Source of the DNA: Paraburkholderia sp.
GTDB taxonomy: Bacteria; Pseudomonadota; Gammaproteobacteria; Burkholderiales; Burkholderiaceae
Direction of reading: 5' to 3'
Assembly: GCA_004322045.1 (NCBI GenBank)
Contig: SCRN01000039.1
Span: forward strand, 1-54,088
Length of the DNA: 54,088 nt
Both the position numbers and the translations under genes were made by a program. Of this stretch, positions 1 through 8,499 are shown piece by piece. The notes under the pieces are model-generated. The model was not told the DNA's origin. It searched no databases and saw only the letters and a list, made by a program, of their open reading frames with translations. Each line of letters begins with the position of its first letter. The first letter of the stretch is position 1.

Positions 1-2154
1 GGCGCGACCGCAAGCAACAATGGCGCGCTCGCGTTGGGTAGCAACGCGCAAGCGACGGCAGCGAACTCCGTGGCGCTCGGTTCGAATGCCACGACCACCG
101 CGAATCTCGGGCTTGCGGCCTATAACCCGGGAACGGGCGTGCTGTCGGGCACTGCTCCGGTGGGCGAAGTCTCGGTCGGGTCTGCAGGCAACGAAAGGCG
201 GCTCACGAACGTGGCGGCGGGCGCGGCCGCAACGGATGCGGTCAACGTAAGTCAGTTGCAATCGGTTCAAGCGGAATTGACGCAGACGCAGAACAACGCA
301 CTGCAATGGGACCCGACGGCCAACGGCGGAACCGGCGCCTATAGCGCCGACCACGGCGGCACGGGGCCGAACATCATCACCAACGTGGCGCCGGGGGCGT
401 TGACATCGACGAGCACCGACGCCGTCAACGGCTCGCAGCTGTTCACGACGAATCAGAACGTCACGAATCTGACGACCGCAGTCGCCAACATTCAGAACGG
501 GGCCGGCATCAAGTATTTCCATGCGAATTCGACGGCGGCCGACAGCCAGGCTACCGGCGCGGACAGCGTAGCCATCGGACCGCTTGCGGTGGCGAGCGGC
601 GCCGATAGCCTCGCCGCAGCCAATGGTGCACAGGCCCAGGCGGCCAACGCCATGGCGCTCGGCGCGCAGTCGACGGTGTCCGTCGTCGGTGGCGTTGCGA
701 TCGGCGCGGGCTCGGTGTCCGATCGCACATTGGCGCCTGCGCAAGGCTCGTTGGCAGCGGGGAGCCACTCGATTCCGTTCAACACGACCGATGCGACGTT
801 GCTCGGCGCAGTGTCGTTCGGCAACGCGGCAGCCGGCAGCCAGACCTATCGGCAACTGACGAACGTGGCCGACGGCACCGGGCAGAACGATGCGGTCACG
901 GTCAGGCAGCTTACCGGTGCGCTTCAAGCGTTTTCGGTGACGGCGACAAAATACTTTCACGCCAATTCGGCGGCGACCGATTCGCTCGCGGTAGGCGCCG
1001 AATCGATCGCGGTCGGGCCAACCACGGTGGTCAATGGCGACAATGGCGTCGGCATCGGCAACGGAGCGATCGTCGGCCAGAATGCGCCCGGCGGCGTGGC
1101 GATCGGCCAAGCCGCGAATTCGGGCCAGGCGGACGCGATCGCCCTTGGCAGCGGTTCGACGGCTAACGGCGCGCAGTCGATCGCACAAGGCGCGAATGCG
1201 AATGCCGGTTTCGCGGGTGCCGTGGCCATCGGCTCGGGCGCGACCAGCAGCGCGGTCGATGCGCTGGCGCTTGGGGCGGGCGCGAGCGCAACGTTCGCCA
1301 ACAGTGTCGCATTGGGCTCCGGCTCGGTCACAGCCATCGGCGCGTTGAGCAACTACGTGGCGTATGGGCTGAGCAGCCCCCAGTCCTCGATCGGCGAAGT
1401 CAATGTCGGTGGGCGTCAGATCACGGGCCTGGCCGCCGGGCGTCTGGGCACCGATGCCGTCAACGTCTCCCAGTTGCAAGCGGTGCAGCAACAATTGACG
1501 ACGCTGATCACGCAGAGTGGAAACTTCTCCTCGACGTCCGGCAGCAGTTCGAACCCACCGGCGTCGACGGGCTCGAATTCGTCGGCCGGCGGTTTGGGCT
1601 CGGTGGCTTCCGGCTCCGGCAGCACGGCCGTGGGCAACAACACGCAGGCGAGCGGCTCCGGCACGACTGCCGTCGGAGCGGGGGCCACGGCGAGCGGCAG
1701 CGGGTCGACCGCCATCGGCGCGGGCAGCAACGACGGCGGCCGCTCGCAAGTCGTGGCCGTGGGAACGAGCACGTCGACACGCCAGATCATCAACGTGGCC
1801 GCGGGTACGGCAGCCAACGACGCGGTCAACGTCCAGCAGTTGAACAACGCGCTCACACAGGCGAACAGCTACACCGACAACCAAGTGGCGGGGATCCGCA
1901 ATAGCCTCGACTCCTATCGGCGCGACGCCGACGGTGGCGCCGCGACTGCGATGGCGGTTGCAGGGTTGCCGCAGCCGACGGGGCCGGGCCGAAGCATGGT
2001 CGCCATCGCGGGCAGCGTCTATCGCGGTCAGTCGGGACAAGCGCTCGGCATTTCGACGATTTCCGAGAACGATCACTGGGTCTACAAAGCCGCCGTCTCT
2101 TCCAATACGCGCGGCTCGTACGGCGCGGTAGTCGGGGCCGGATATCAATGGTGA
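1..2154 (+). CDS. YadA-like trimeric autotransporter adhesin, 3' part (5' end outside the window)
   Basis: The reading frame is open from the first base, so the N-terminus lies upstream. The visible ~717 residues are typical of a trimeric autotransporter. They show many YadA-head style repeats of the S-x-A-x-G type (SVALGSNA, VAIGSGAT and similar), several neck or stalk elements carrying DAVNVSQL or DAVNVQQL, a short coiled-coil neck near NSYTDNQVAGIRNSLDSY, and a final ~70-residue YadA anchor ending in aromatic Trp (GAGYQW). The last four beta strands of three subunits form the outer-membrane pore, and the heads bind surfaces or host matrix. A Gly/Ser-rich low-complexity segment lies near bases 1520-1640. 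Three same-strand genes follow closely, the first after 23 bases, which suggests a shared transcript. Class assignment is secure; the ligand cannot be told. Confidence 0.95.
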   Translation, partial: GATASNNGALALGSNAQATAANSVALGSNATTTANLGLAAYNPGTGVLSGTAPVGEVSVGSAGNERRLTNVAAGAAATDAVNVSQLQSVQAELTQTQNNALQWDPTANGGTGAYSADHGGTGPNIITNVAPGALTSTSTDAVNGSQLFTTNQNVTNLTTAVANIQNGAGIKYFHANSTAADSQATGADSVAIGPLAVASGADSLAAANGAQAQAANAMALGAQSTVSVVGGVAIGAGSVSDRTLAPAQGSLAAGSHSIPFNTTDATLLGAVSFGNAAAGSQTYRQLTNVADGTGQNDAVTVRQLTGALQAFSVTATKYFHANSAATDSLAVGAESIAVGPTTVVNGDNGVGIGNGAIVGQNAPGGVAIGQAANSGQADAIALGSGSTANGAQSIAQGANANAGFAGAVAIGSGATSSAVDALALGAGASATFANSVALGSGSVTAIGALSNYVAYGLSSPQSSIGEVNVGGRQITGLAAGRLGTDAVNVSQLQAVQQQLTTLITQSGNFSSTSGSSSNPPASTGSNSSAGGLGSVASGSGSTAVGNNTQASGSGTTAVGAGATASGSGSTAIGAGSNDGGRSQVVAVGTSTSTRQIINVAAGTAANDAVNVQQLNNALTQANSYTDNQVAGIRNSLDSYRRDADGGAATAMAVAGLPQPTGPGRSMVAIAGSVYRGQSGQALGISTISENDHWVYKAAVSSNTRGSYGAVVGAGYQW

Positions 2155-2177
2155 TTCACACAGGACTCCTAACGAAA

Positions 2178-2603
2178 ATGAAAGCTCAGTCTCTTTGCGC
2201 GCTTCTCTGTGCGCTGGCATGCGCGATCGGTCTTGGCGCCTGTGCCGGTCCGACCGACACGGCGTTTCCGGACCTGCAATCGGCGACTACGCCGGATGGG
2301 ACGTTCCCAAATGCCGACAACTTGCGGATGATCGAGCCCGGCATGACCAAGCGCCAGGTCGACGACTTGATCGGCCCGCCGCATTTCCGTGAGAGCGTAT
2401 TTCGCGTGCGCGTGTGGAACTACCTGTTCCACTTCCGCGATTCGGAAAAGACGGTGACTTGCCGATATCAAATCCAATACGACGACCATAGTCGCGTGAG
2501 CCGGACGCGATGGAGCGAACCGCAGTGTGAACGCTTCGCCCCTGCTAAGATCGCTTCGGGCGCCGACACCGACACGTCGGGCGCGAAGGAGAAGAGTCCA
2601 TGA
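2178..2603 (+). CDS. BamE/SmpA-OmlA-like outer-membrane lipoprotein
   Basis: A 141-residue lipoprotein. The start chosen is the ATG at 2178, because it opens a signal peptide (MKAQSLCALLCALACAIGLGAC) with lipobox LGAC; an upstream in-frame ATG at 2148 would add ten residues in front of the signal and overlap the adhesin. The mature part resembles the SmpA/OmlA (BamE) fold: ...IEPGMTKRQVDDLIGPP... followed by a V-W-NY-F-F beta strand pattern and a Cys pair. BamE is a small accessory of the BAM outer-membrane assembly machine, but this is not the housekeeping bamE by context: it sits between a trimeric adhesin and a DUF4019 gene. It overlaps the next gene by ATGA. A role in adhesin assembly is inference. 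Confidence 0.75.
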   Translation: MKAQSLCALLCALACAIGLGACAGPTDTAFPDLQSATTPDGTFPNADNLRMIEPGMTKRQVDDLIGPPHFRESVFRVRVWNYLFHFRDSEKTVTCRYQIQYDDHSRVSRTRWSEPQCERFAPAKIASGADTDTSGAKEKSP

Positions 2604-3088
2604 AGGGTATCGTCCGGGCATGCACCCTGGTGGGAGCGTGCGTGATCGCAGCCGTTTCGGCGTTGGCGCACGGCGCCGAGGCCGGCGGGTCCGCCGATGA
2701 ATTGCTCGGCGCCGCGCAGCACGTGCTTCAGGAGATCGATGCGGGCCAGTATGCCGCGCTGTGGCGGGAAACGGCGCCGTTCGTTCGGGAGAAGTACGCC
2801 GCGGGCGGTTTCGAGAGCGGCCTGTCGGCATTGCGCCAATCGGTCGGGGCCGTCGATCATCGCGGCTGGGCGTCGGTGACGCGGCTGACTTACTCGCATG
2901 ACAAAGTCGTCCCCGATGGTTTGTATGCGAACGTCGACTACGCGACATGGTTGACGGGCGGACGCATCGTCTACGAAAAGGTCAGCTTTCAACTGGGCAG
3001 CGATGGCCGATGGCATTTCACCGGTTACGCGCCGCGGCAGACTCAAAACGAAATGACGCAAGTGCATGTCGGTCAGGCTGCGCAGTGA
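2600..3088 (+). CDS. DUF4019-like exported protein
   Basis: A 162-residue protein with an N-terminal signal peptide (MKGIVRACTLVGACVIAAVSALAHGAEA, probable cleavage after AEA). The mature region has the DUF4019 pattern: a helical A-x-x-x-L-x-x-ID-x-G-x-Y-x-x-LW start, then a beta-rich half ending in a W-H-F-T-G-Y strand. The family is periplasmic and of unknown function, with an NTF2-like/cystatin-like look. The start ATG overlaps the stop of the upstream lipoprotein gene (ATGA), indicating translational coupling. The following TPR gene begins at or just after its stop. Membership of an adhesin operon is strongly suggested by spacing; biochemical role is unknown. Confidence 0.7.
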   Translation: MKGIVRACTLVGACVIAAVSALAHGAEAGGSADELLGAAQHVLQEIDAGQYAALWRETAPFVREKYAAGGFESGLSALRQSVGAVDHRGWASVTRLTYSHDKVVPDGLYANVDYATWLTGGRIVYEKVSFQLGSDGRWHFTGYAPRQTQNEMTQVHVGQAAQ

Positions 3089-3108
3089 ACGGCGCGCGGT
3101 GCGAGCTC

Positions 3109-4977
3109 ATGAATGACGAGCCCGGTCAGGCGACGCCGCCGCCGCATCCGACGCTGGCCTTGGCGGCGGGCGATGCTCCATCGCGGGCATCGACGGTGCG
3201 TGCGCACATCGATGCCGGAGCGTTGATCGAAGCATGGGAACACCTCGGCGCTTGGTTGACCGAGTGTCCCGCCGACGCCGATGCTTGTGCGCTGCAGGCG
3301 CAATGCCTGCGGCTATGCGGCCGCTATGACGACGCACAGGCATGGCTCGATCGCGCGTTCGCGGCTGTGCCTGCGCATGGCCCGGCGTGGCTCGAGGCGG
3401 CTCGTCTGGCGATACAAATCGGCGCGCCAGAGCGCGCGCTCGATGCGTTCGAGCGCGCAGCGGGCGCGATGACACCGCATCCGGATTGGCTTTCGCAGTG
3501 GGCCTCGCTTGCGCACACGATGAAGCGCGCCGATATCGGTGTACGCGTCGCCACGCAATGGTGCGAGCTCGCGCCGGACTCGGCCGGCGCATGGTTCATG
3601 CTCGGCCTCGTCCAACAGCAGGCCGGTGCGTTGGATGCCTCCCGGCGGGCGTACGAAAGCGCCATGCAGCTCGATCCCGACCTGCCGATGCTGCGCAACA
3701 ACCTCTCGGCGCTCCATTACGATCGCGGCGAATACGAAATTGCGTTGCGAATCGGCAATGAGGCGATCCGCGCCGAGCCCAATCATGCGCTTGCCTGGAC
3801 GAATTTGGCCAATGTGTGGCTGCGGTTGCGCGAGCCCGATAAGGCCTTGATCGCAGCGCGGCGCGCGGCGGCGCTTGCGCCCGACTTCGGCCTGGCGCAA
3901 CTCGCGTTGAGCAACGCGGCGCGCGAGTCGCAGCAATGGGGCGAAGCGTTCGATGCGGTCGTGCGGGCGGCGAAGGTGGCCGGAGCCGACCCGAAGATCC
4001 AGTTCTCGGTCGCCATGCTGCAATTGATGCAAGGTGATCTGCGCAACGGCTGGATCAATTTCGAAGCGCGCTGGAGCGGCTCGCCGGAACTGGCCTCGAG
4101 CGTGGCGTTCTGCCCCGAGCGACGTTGGCACGGTCAGTCGCTTACGGGAAAGACGCTGCTGGTGTGGGGCGAGCAAGGCCACGGCGACGCGATTCAATTC
4201 ATCCGCTTCTTGCCGCAGCTCGCCGAGCGTGCGCGCGCGGCGGGGGGCAAGATCGTCTGCTGCTGTTTCCCGCCGCTCTATGCGTTGTTCAAGCGCAGTC
4301 TGGCCGCCTGCGACGTCGACGTGTTGCCGAGCGATATCGCGCAGCTTCCGGCGTTCGACTATCAGATCCCGCTCGCGAGTTTGCCGCTCGCGCTCGATGT
4401 CACGCTCGAATCGCTTCCGGCGCCAGCCGCCTATCTGTCGCCCGATGCCGGCCGTGTCGAGTGGTGGCGCGCAGCCATGAGGCAAAGCACTTCGCTGAAA
4501 GTCGGCCTGGTTTGGTCGGGCAGCCATACGCATCAGCGCAATGCGCTGCGCGCTGTGGCGCCCGAGCGCTATGCGCAGGCGTTCGCCGGGGTTGCCGGTG
4601 TCGATTGGTACAGCTTGCAGATGGGCGCGGCGCAGGATGTGGCGCGCATGGCGCAGGCGGGATTGCAGCTCATCGATCGGACGAGCGAGTTGAACGACTT
4701 CGACGATACGGCCGCATTGATCGGCAGCCTCGACCTCGTCATCACGGTTTGCACCTCCGTCGCGCATTTGGCGGCAGCGTTGGGGCGGCCGACCTGGGTG
4801 TTGCTCGACGGCAATCCCCACTGGGTCTGGATGACCGAGCGGCGCGACAGTCCGTGGTATCCGACCGTGCGGCTCTATCGTCAGCGCAACTACCGCGACT
4901 GGACGCAGCCGCTCGCCGACGTGCGGGCCGATCTCGTGCAGGCAATCGAGCAGGCGGCAAACGCGAGCGCCGGGTAG
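3109..4977 (+). CDS. TPR-repeat protein with C-terminal GT9/O-GlcNAc-transferase-like glycosyltransferase domain
   Basis: The product is about 622 residues. The N-terminal two thirds contain repeated TPR-like helical pairs (A-W-x-x-L-G-x-x-x-x-x-x-G pattern, clearest around bases 3580-3880). The C-terminal ~270 residues form a two-lobed glycosyltransferase-like domain: GKTLLVWGEQGHGD..., then KVGLVWSGSHTHQRN, and a final DLVITVCTSVAHLAAALG...NPHWVWM...SPWYPTVRLYRQ. This arrangement is known in bacterial TPR-GT9/GT41-like proteins. The ATG at 3109 was preferred; an in-frame GTG at 3085 overlapping the previous stop is an alternative. In the last motif the position usually Asp (VDTSVAH) is Cys. 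It closes the adhesin operon, so protein O-glycosylation of the adhesin is a reasonable but unproven role. Confidence 0.8.
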   Translation: MNDEPGQATPPPHPTLALAAGDAPSRASTVRAHIDAGALIEAWEHLGAWLTECPADADACALQAQCLRLCGRYDDAQAWLDRAFAAVPAHGPAWLEAARLAIQIGAPERALDAFERAAGAMTPHPDWLSQWASLAHTMKRADIGVRVATQWCELAPDSAGAWFMLGLVQQQAGALDASRRAYESAMQLDPDLPMLRNNLSALHYDRGEYEIALRIGNEAIRAEPNHALAWTNLANVWLRLREPDKALIAARRAAALAPDFGLAQLALSNAARESQQWGEAFDAVVRAAKVAGADPKIQFSVAMLQLMQGDLRNGWINFEARWSGSPELASSVAFCPERRWHGQSLTGKTLLVWGEQGHGDAIQFIRFLPQLAERARAAGGKIVCCCFPPLYALFKRSLAACDVDVLPSDIAQLPAFDYQIPLASLPLALDVTLESLPAPAAYLSPDAGRVEWWRAAMRQSTSLKVGLVWSGSHTHQRNALRAVAPERYAQAFAGVAGVDWYSLQMGAAQDVARMAQAGLQLIDRTSELNDFDDTAALIGSLDLVITVCTSVAHLAAALGRPTWVLLDGNPHWVWMTERRDSPWYPTVRLYRQRNYRDWTQPLADVRADLVQAIEQAANASAG

Positions 4978-5023
4978 CGCCCGCGTGTTTGCCTGCTCCG
5001 ATCGAGGATTGCGATCCTTATCT

Positions 5024-6520
5024 TTATCTCACTGCAATGTTCGCTTGCGCGGCGCGATCCTTCGCCGTGACAGCCGATACGACGAGCGTCACGACCACGT
5101 TGGCCACCAACGCGATCAAGCCGATGTAGGTCGGATAGGTCGCGCCCGCGAAATGCAGCGCATAGACCGGCTTCAATCCCTGCATCGCGGCGAGTGTCGT
5201 GCCGAGCCCGATGCCCACCAGCCAGCCGAGGAAGAGGCCAGGCGTCGTGAGGCGGCGCGTGTACAGCGAGAACACCACGGCCGGGAAGATCTGCAAGATC
5301 CACACGCCGCCGAGCAATTGCATGTCGATCGCATATTGCGTCGGCAACGCGATGATGAACAGCAGCGCGCCGAACTTCACGACGAGCGACACGAGCTTGG
5401 CGTTGGATGCTTCCTTTTGCGGCGTCGCATTGGGCGCGATCAACGGCTTATACAGGTTGCGCGTGAACAAGTTGGCTGCGCCGATCGACATGATCGCCGC
5501 CGGCACGAGCGCACTGATCGCAATTGCCGCTGCCGCGAAGCCGACGAACCACGACGGGAACAGCGTGAGGAACAGCGCCGGCACCACGTCGGAAGCCGAC
5601 TTCACGTGCACGCCGGCTGCGATCGCCATGTAGCCGAGCAACGCGATCAAGCCGAGCAGCACCGTGTAGGCGGGCAGGAAGATCGCGTTCTTCTTGACGG
5701 TCGCGGCCGAGCTGGACGAGAGCACGCCCGTCATCGTGTGCGGATACATGAAGGCGGCGAGCGCGGAGCCGAGCGCGAGCGTTGCATAGGCCGTGAACTG
5801 CGAGGGCTTGAGCAAGATGCCCGTGGCGCCGCCCTTGGCCGCGAAGTGCTTGTCCGCGATATCGAACAGTGCGCCGTATCCGCCGAGCTTGGAGGGAATC
5901 CAGCAGACGGCGACGATCACCACGATGTAGATCATGATGTCTTTGACGAACGCGATCATCGCGGGCGCACGCAGACCGCTCGCATAGGTGTAGACCGCGA
6001 GAATCACGAACGCGACGATGAGCGGCAATTCGCCGGTCACGCCCAAGCTCTTGATGACCACTTGCATGCCGACGAGCTGAAGCGCGATGTAGGGCATCGT
6101 GGCGACGATACCGGTCACCGCGATCGCAGCAGGGAACCACTTGCCGCCGAACACGCCTTGAACGTAATCGGCTGCGGTGATGTGATTGCCGCGGTGGCAC
6201 GCTTGCCAAAGCTTCGGCATGACGGCGAACACGAACGGATAGACGACGATCGTATAAGGCAGAGCGAAAAAGCCATACGCGCCGACGGAGTACACGAGTG
6301 CGGGCACTGCGATGACGGTGTAGGCGGTGTAGAAATCGCCGCCCACGAGGAACCACGAGATGACGGTGCCGAATTGGCGGCCGCCGAGGCCCCATTCATG
6401 CAATTGCGTGAGGTCGCCGCGCTTCCAGCGTGCCGCGACGAAACCCAGTATCGTGATGAGCCCGAAGAATGCGACGAAGATCACCAGAGCGGTGGTATTG
6501 ATCGAAGTAGGTTCGGTCAT
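5024..6520 (-). CDS. Sodium:solute symporter family, monocarboxylate permease (MctP-like)
   Basis: A 498-residue integral membrane protein of the SSS family with about 13 hydrophobic segments. Family marks include the N-terminal FAARWKRG...EWGLGGRQFGT..SWFLVGGDFYTAYT segment, the KDIMIYIVVI stretch and a GVLSSSSAATVKKN segment after TM8. Rhizobial MctP, which moves lactate, pyruvate, propionate and other short monocarboxylates with sodium, has this layout, so a short-chain monocarboxylate is the likely substrate. It overlaps the upstream DUF3311 gene by ATGA and is transcribed after it. Its convergent neighbour is the glycosyltransferase gene, 46 bases away. Exact substrate is not visible. 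Confidence 0.85.
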   Translation of the reverse strand: MTEPTSINTTALVIFVAFFGLITILGFVAARWKRGDLTQLHEWGLGGRQFGTVISWFLVGGDFYTAYTVIAVPALVYSVGAYGFFALPYTIVVYPFVFAVMPKLWQACHRGNHITAADYVQGVFGGKWFPAAIAVTGIVATMPYIALQLVGMQVVIKSLGVTGELPLIVAFVILAVYTYASGLRAPAMIAFVKDIMIYIVVIVAVCWIPSKLGGYGALFDIADKHFAAKGGATGILLKPSQFTAYATLALGSALAAFMYPHTMTGVLSSSSAATVKKNAIFLPAYTVLLGLIALLGYMAIAAGVHVKSASDVVPALFLTLFPSWFVGFAAAAIAISALVPAAIMSIGAANLFTRNLYKPLIAPNATPQKEASNAKLVSLVVKFGALLFIIALPTQYAIDMQLLGGVWILQIFPAVVFSLYTRRLTTPGLFLGWLVGIGLGTTLAAMQGLKPVYALHFAGATYPTYIGLIALVANVVVTLVVSAVTAKDRAAQANIAVR

Positions 6521-6714
6521 TTGGCGCTCCGGTAGACGGCGTACATCAACAGCGAGGTAATCGGCACCCAGAGGAATTGGTACCAGTAGAAGAACGGAAA
6601 GCCGAGCAGCGCAGGGCGTCCGTCGCTATAGAACGGCAGCCACAGCAGGGCGAAATAGGGCAACAGCAAAATCAGCGGTAGCCACGCGCGGCGTGGGGCG
6701 GTGGAGGTCTCCAT
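6517..6714 (-). CDS. DUF3311 small membrane protein, symporter partner
   Basis: A 65-residue protein with two transmembrane helices (WLPLILLLPYFALLWLPF and FFYWYQFLWVPITSLLMYAVY). The start ATG at 6714 is preceded by AAGGAG at a good distance. DUF3311 proteins are habitually encoded immediately before SSS-family symporters and are thought to be accessory subunits, as here, where the stop overlaps the symporter start (ATGA). A longer in-frame extension upstream lacks any ribosome binding site and is not needed. Confidence 0.85.
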   Translation of the reverse strand: METSTAPRRAWLPLILLLPYFALLWLPFYSDGRPALLGFPFFYWYQFLWVPITSLLMYAVYRSAK

Positions 6715-6918
6715 GATGCTCCTTAGGGGTCGACGATGAGGCAATGGGCGCGTTACGACCGAATGCCGCCCACTCTCTGTCTTTATTGAACTATCGTGGG
6801 ATGAATCGAGCCAAGCGCGAAGTTCCGATGCGGAAGAGGCGGGTGTTTGCCCACGCAAATCGCATTGCGATTGACGGGCGTAGTATTTGCGCTCGGTATG
6901 CGGACCGCAAGCGCATAA

Positions 6919-6939
6919 CTACTTAGGGGTGCTAAGTAG
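6919..6939. repeat. Inverted repeat after the DUF2182 gene
   Basis: Perfect 7-bp arms CTACTTA / TAAGTAG with a 7-base spacer, lying 3 bases past the DUF2182 stop codon and about 205 bases upstream of the DUF3311-symporter start. There is no T-tract on either side, so it is a weak terminator at best; an operator for the symporter promoter is the alternative. The 227 bases between 6715 and 6941 otherwise show no gene. Confidence 0.4.
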
Positions 6940-6941
6940 GA

Positions 6942-7571
6942 TTACGTAGGGGTGGGGTGGCGCACGCGCCAGGGCGGCCATTGTTCCACTGCCATTGCCA
7001 CCGTTACCGCGGCCATGGCAAAAGGATTCATTACGCCTACGGCGAAAAGAACCGCCATGAAATTGGCGCAACAATAGCCGTCGTGAAGCGCGAGCCGAAA
7101 TCCATGCAGCACGGCATCGCTCGCTAGGTCCGAATCGTCGCCGCCATGTCGGCAGATAGTTTTGCGGCACGCGACTCTGCGGGCTTTCCACGCGGTGAAC
7201 TGAAGGACCGCCGCGAGCACAACGGTGACGCCGGAGCAGACCGGCATGGCGCGCGCCAACGCGCTCGATCGCATGAGGTTCGCCGCAACCGCCGCGCCGG
7301 CGACGAACACGATCACGCCGAAAGCGGCCCATGCACCGAAGTAGCTTGCGACGACCAATGCCGTAGCGCGTGCGGCCCGGCGTTTGCCCCGGGTGCGAAC
7401 GCGCCTCCAATACGACAGCAATGCGGGCGCGAGCGACGGCAGCATCATCGGCGCCATCATCGCGCTCCACGTGAAGGTGAACGCTGCCGCAGCATCGAGC
7501 CACGTCTGACCGCACATCGGCATCCACATGGTGGATAGCGACCAATCCCCCGGCATCGGCAGTTCACCCAT
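6942..7571 (-). CDS. DUF2182 predicted metal-binding integral membrane protein
   Basis: A 209-residue membrane protein with 5-6 hydrophobic segments. DUF2182 marks are the Met/Trp-rich FTWSAMMAPMMLPSLAP near the N-terminus, CRK plus a Cys/His patch in the middle (KTICRHGG), and a C-terminal DGYCCANFMAVLFAVGVMNPFAMAAVTVAM. The family is annotated as predicted metal binding, with no demonstrated function. The start MGELP follows TGAGG, which overlaps the stop of the DUF899 gene, so the two genes are very probably cotranscribed. Family members are often next to DUF1326 genes; none is present here. Confidence 0.8.
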   Translation of the reverse strand: MGELPMPGDWSLSTMWMPMCGQTWLDAAAAFTFTWSAMMAPMMLPSLAPALLSYWRRVRTRGKRRAARATALVVASYFGAWAAFGVIVFVAGAAVAANLMRSSALARAMPVCSGVTVVLAAVLQFTAWKARRVACRKTICRHGGDDSDLASDAVLHGFRLALHDGYCCANFMAVLFAVGVMNPFAMAAVTVAMAVEQWPPWRVRHPTPT

Positions 7572-7579
7572 CGCAGGCC

Positions 7580-8344
7580 TCACCGCATCGCATACTCGTC
7601 GTGCCGCTTCCACCAAACGCCCGCCTCGTTGCGGCCGAGCGGTGCGCGATCGAGCCACTGATACATGCCCCACAACCCATCGAGCCCGCGCGCATACGTC
7701 GAGTACGTGTGATAAACGACGCCGTCCTCGAGTACGAAGGCGCTCACGCCGGGCCGGTCCCGGGCATACGTTTTCGCATCGGTCCCGCATGTCCGAGCGA
7801 ACTGCTCGACCGGCGGCGGCGCGGGTTCGGCATCCATCGCGTGCGTGCCGCGTTGATAGTTGTATTCGATCTCGCCGTCGCGTTGCTGCGTCGGTGTGAA
7901 CGATACGTTGAAATCGAAGTTGAAGTCGCTGCCGTGCGACGACGCCCACGGAAACGTCCATCCCATGCGCTGCTTGTACGCCCCGAGCTTGTCGAGGGAA
8001 GCACGGGAAACGGCAGTGAGCGTGACGTCGTGATTGGCCAGATGCACGTGAAAACCGTTGAACGTATCGGCGATCGACGAGCACGAGGGGCATCCCGCCT
8101 TGTAGTCCGGACCGAACATGAAGTGATAGACGAGTAATTGCGAGCGGCCTTCGAAAAGATCTGCCAGCGATACCGTGCCTCGCTCGGTGTCGAAACGGTA
8201 GTCTTTGTCGACGCGCACCCATGGCAGCGCTTGTCGTTGGCGTGCAAGCTCGTCGCTTTGGCGCGTCATCGCCTTCTCGGAATCGAGCAGGGCGAGACGG
8301 GCGGCGAGCCACTCGTCGCGTGTTCCTATTGCGTGTGTCGTCAT
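7580..8344 (-). CDS. DUF899 family thioredoxin-fold protein
   Basis: A 254-residue cytoplasmic protein. DUF899 marks include the N-terminal RDEWLAAR..LL..EK..TR..DEL..QR..LPWV segment, GTVSLADLFEGRSQLLVYHFMFGPDYKAGCPSCSS with a CxxC pair, and the C-terminal VYHTYSTYARGLDGLWGMYQWLDRAP. These are thioredoxin/peroxiredoxin-like proteins of unknown substrate. Start ATG 8344 is preceded by CGGAG. The gene reads away from the HTH regulator at 8500, sharing a 155-base promoter region with a strong palindrome, and is followed 8 bases later by DUF2182. Confidence 0.88.
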   Translation of the reverse strand: MTTHAIGTRDEWLAARLALLDSEKAMTRQSDELARQRQALPWVRVDKDYRFDTERGTVSLADLFEGRSQLLVYHFMFGPDYKAGCPSCSSIADTFNGFHVHLANHDVTLTAVSRASLDKLGAYKQRMGWTFPWASSHGSDFNFDFNVSFTPTQQRDGEIEYNYQRGTHAMDAEPAPPPVEQFARTCGTDAKTYARDRPGVSAFVLEDGVVYHTYSTYARGLDGLWGMYQWLDRAPLGRNEAGVWWKRHDEYAMR

Positions 8345-8423
8345 GATTCGGCTCCGTTCGATAGTGTGATCGTGGGGTGCGCCGCCGTTGCGGGGCGTGC
8401 CGTTTTTGCGTCGGCGGGCGGCT

Positions 8424-8443
8424 ACATGTCGTGACATGTCACG
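8424..8443. promoter_or_regulatory. Overlapping palindromes in the DUF899 / HTH divergent promoter (candidate operator)
   Basis: ACATGTC-GT-GACATGT occupies 8424-8439, and the perfect 14-bp palindrome CGTGACATGTCACG occupies 8430-8443, overlapping it. Such nested dyads in a 155-bp divergent intergenic region are what a dimeric regulator site looks like. A -10-like TAGATT follows at 8447 for the rightward gene. The HTH protein encoded at 8500-9720 is the obvious candidate binder; this is inference. Confidence 0.5.
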
Positions 8444-8499
8444 TGCTAGATTAGCGACCGGTATCGAACGGAAGGAGTGACAAGTGTGGCGGGATTCGA

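Noticed and set aside
4985-6535. 516-codon plus-strand frame over the symporter
   Set aside because: Arg/His/Glu-rich antisense shadow without hydrophobic segments or SD.
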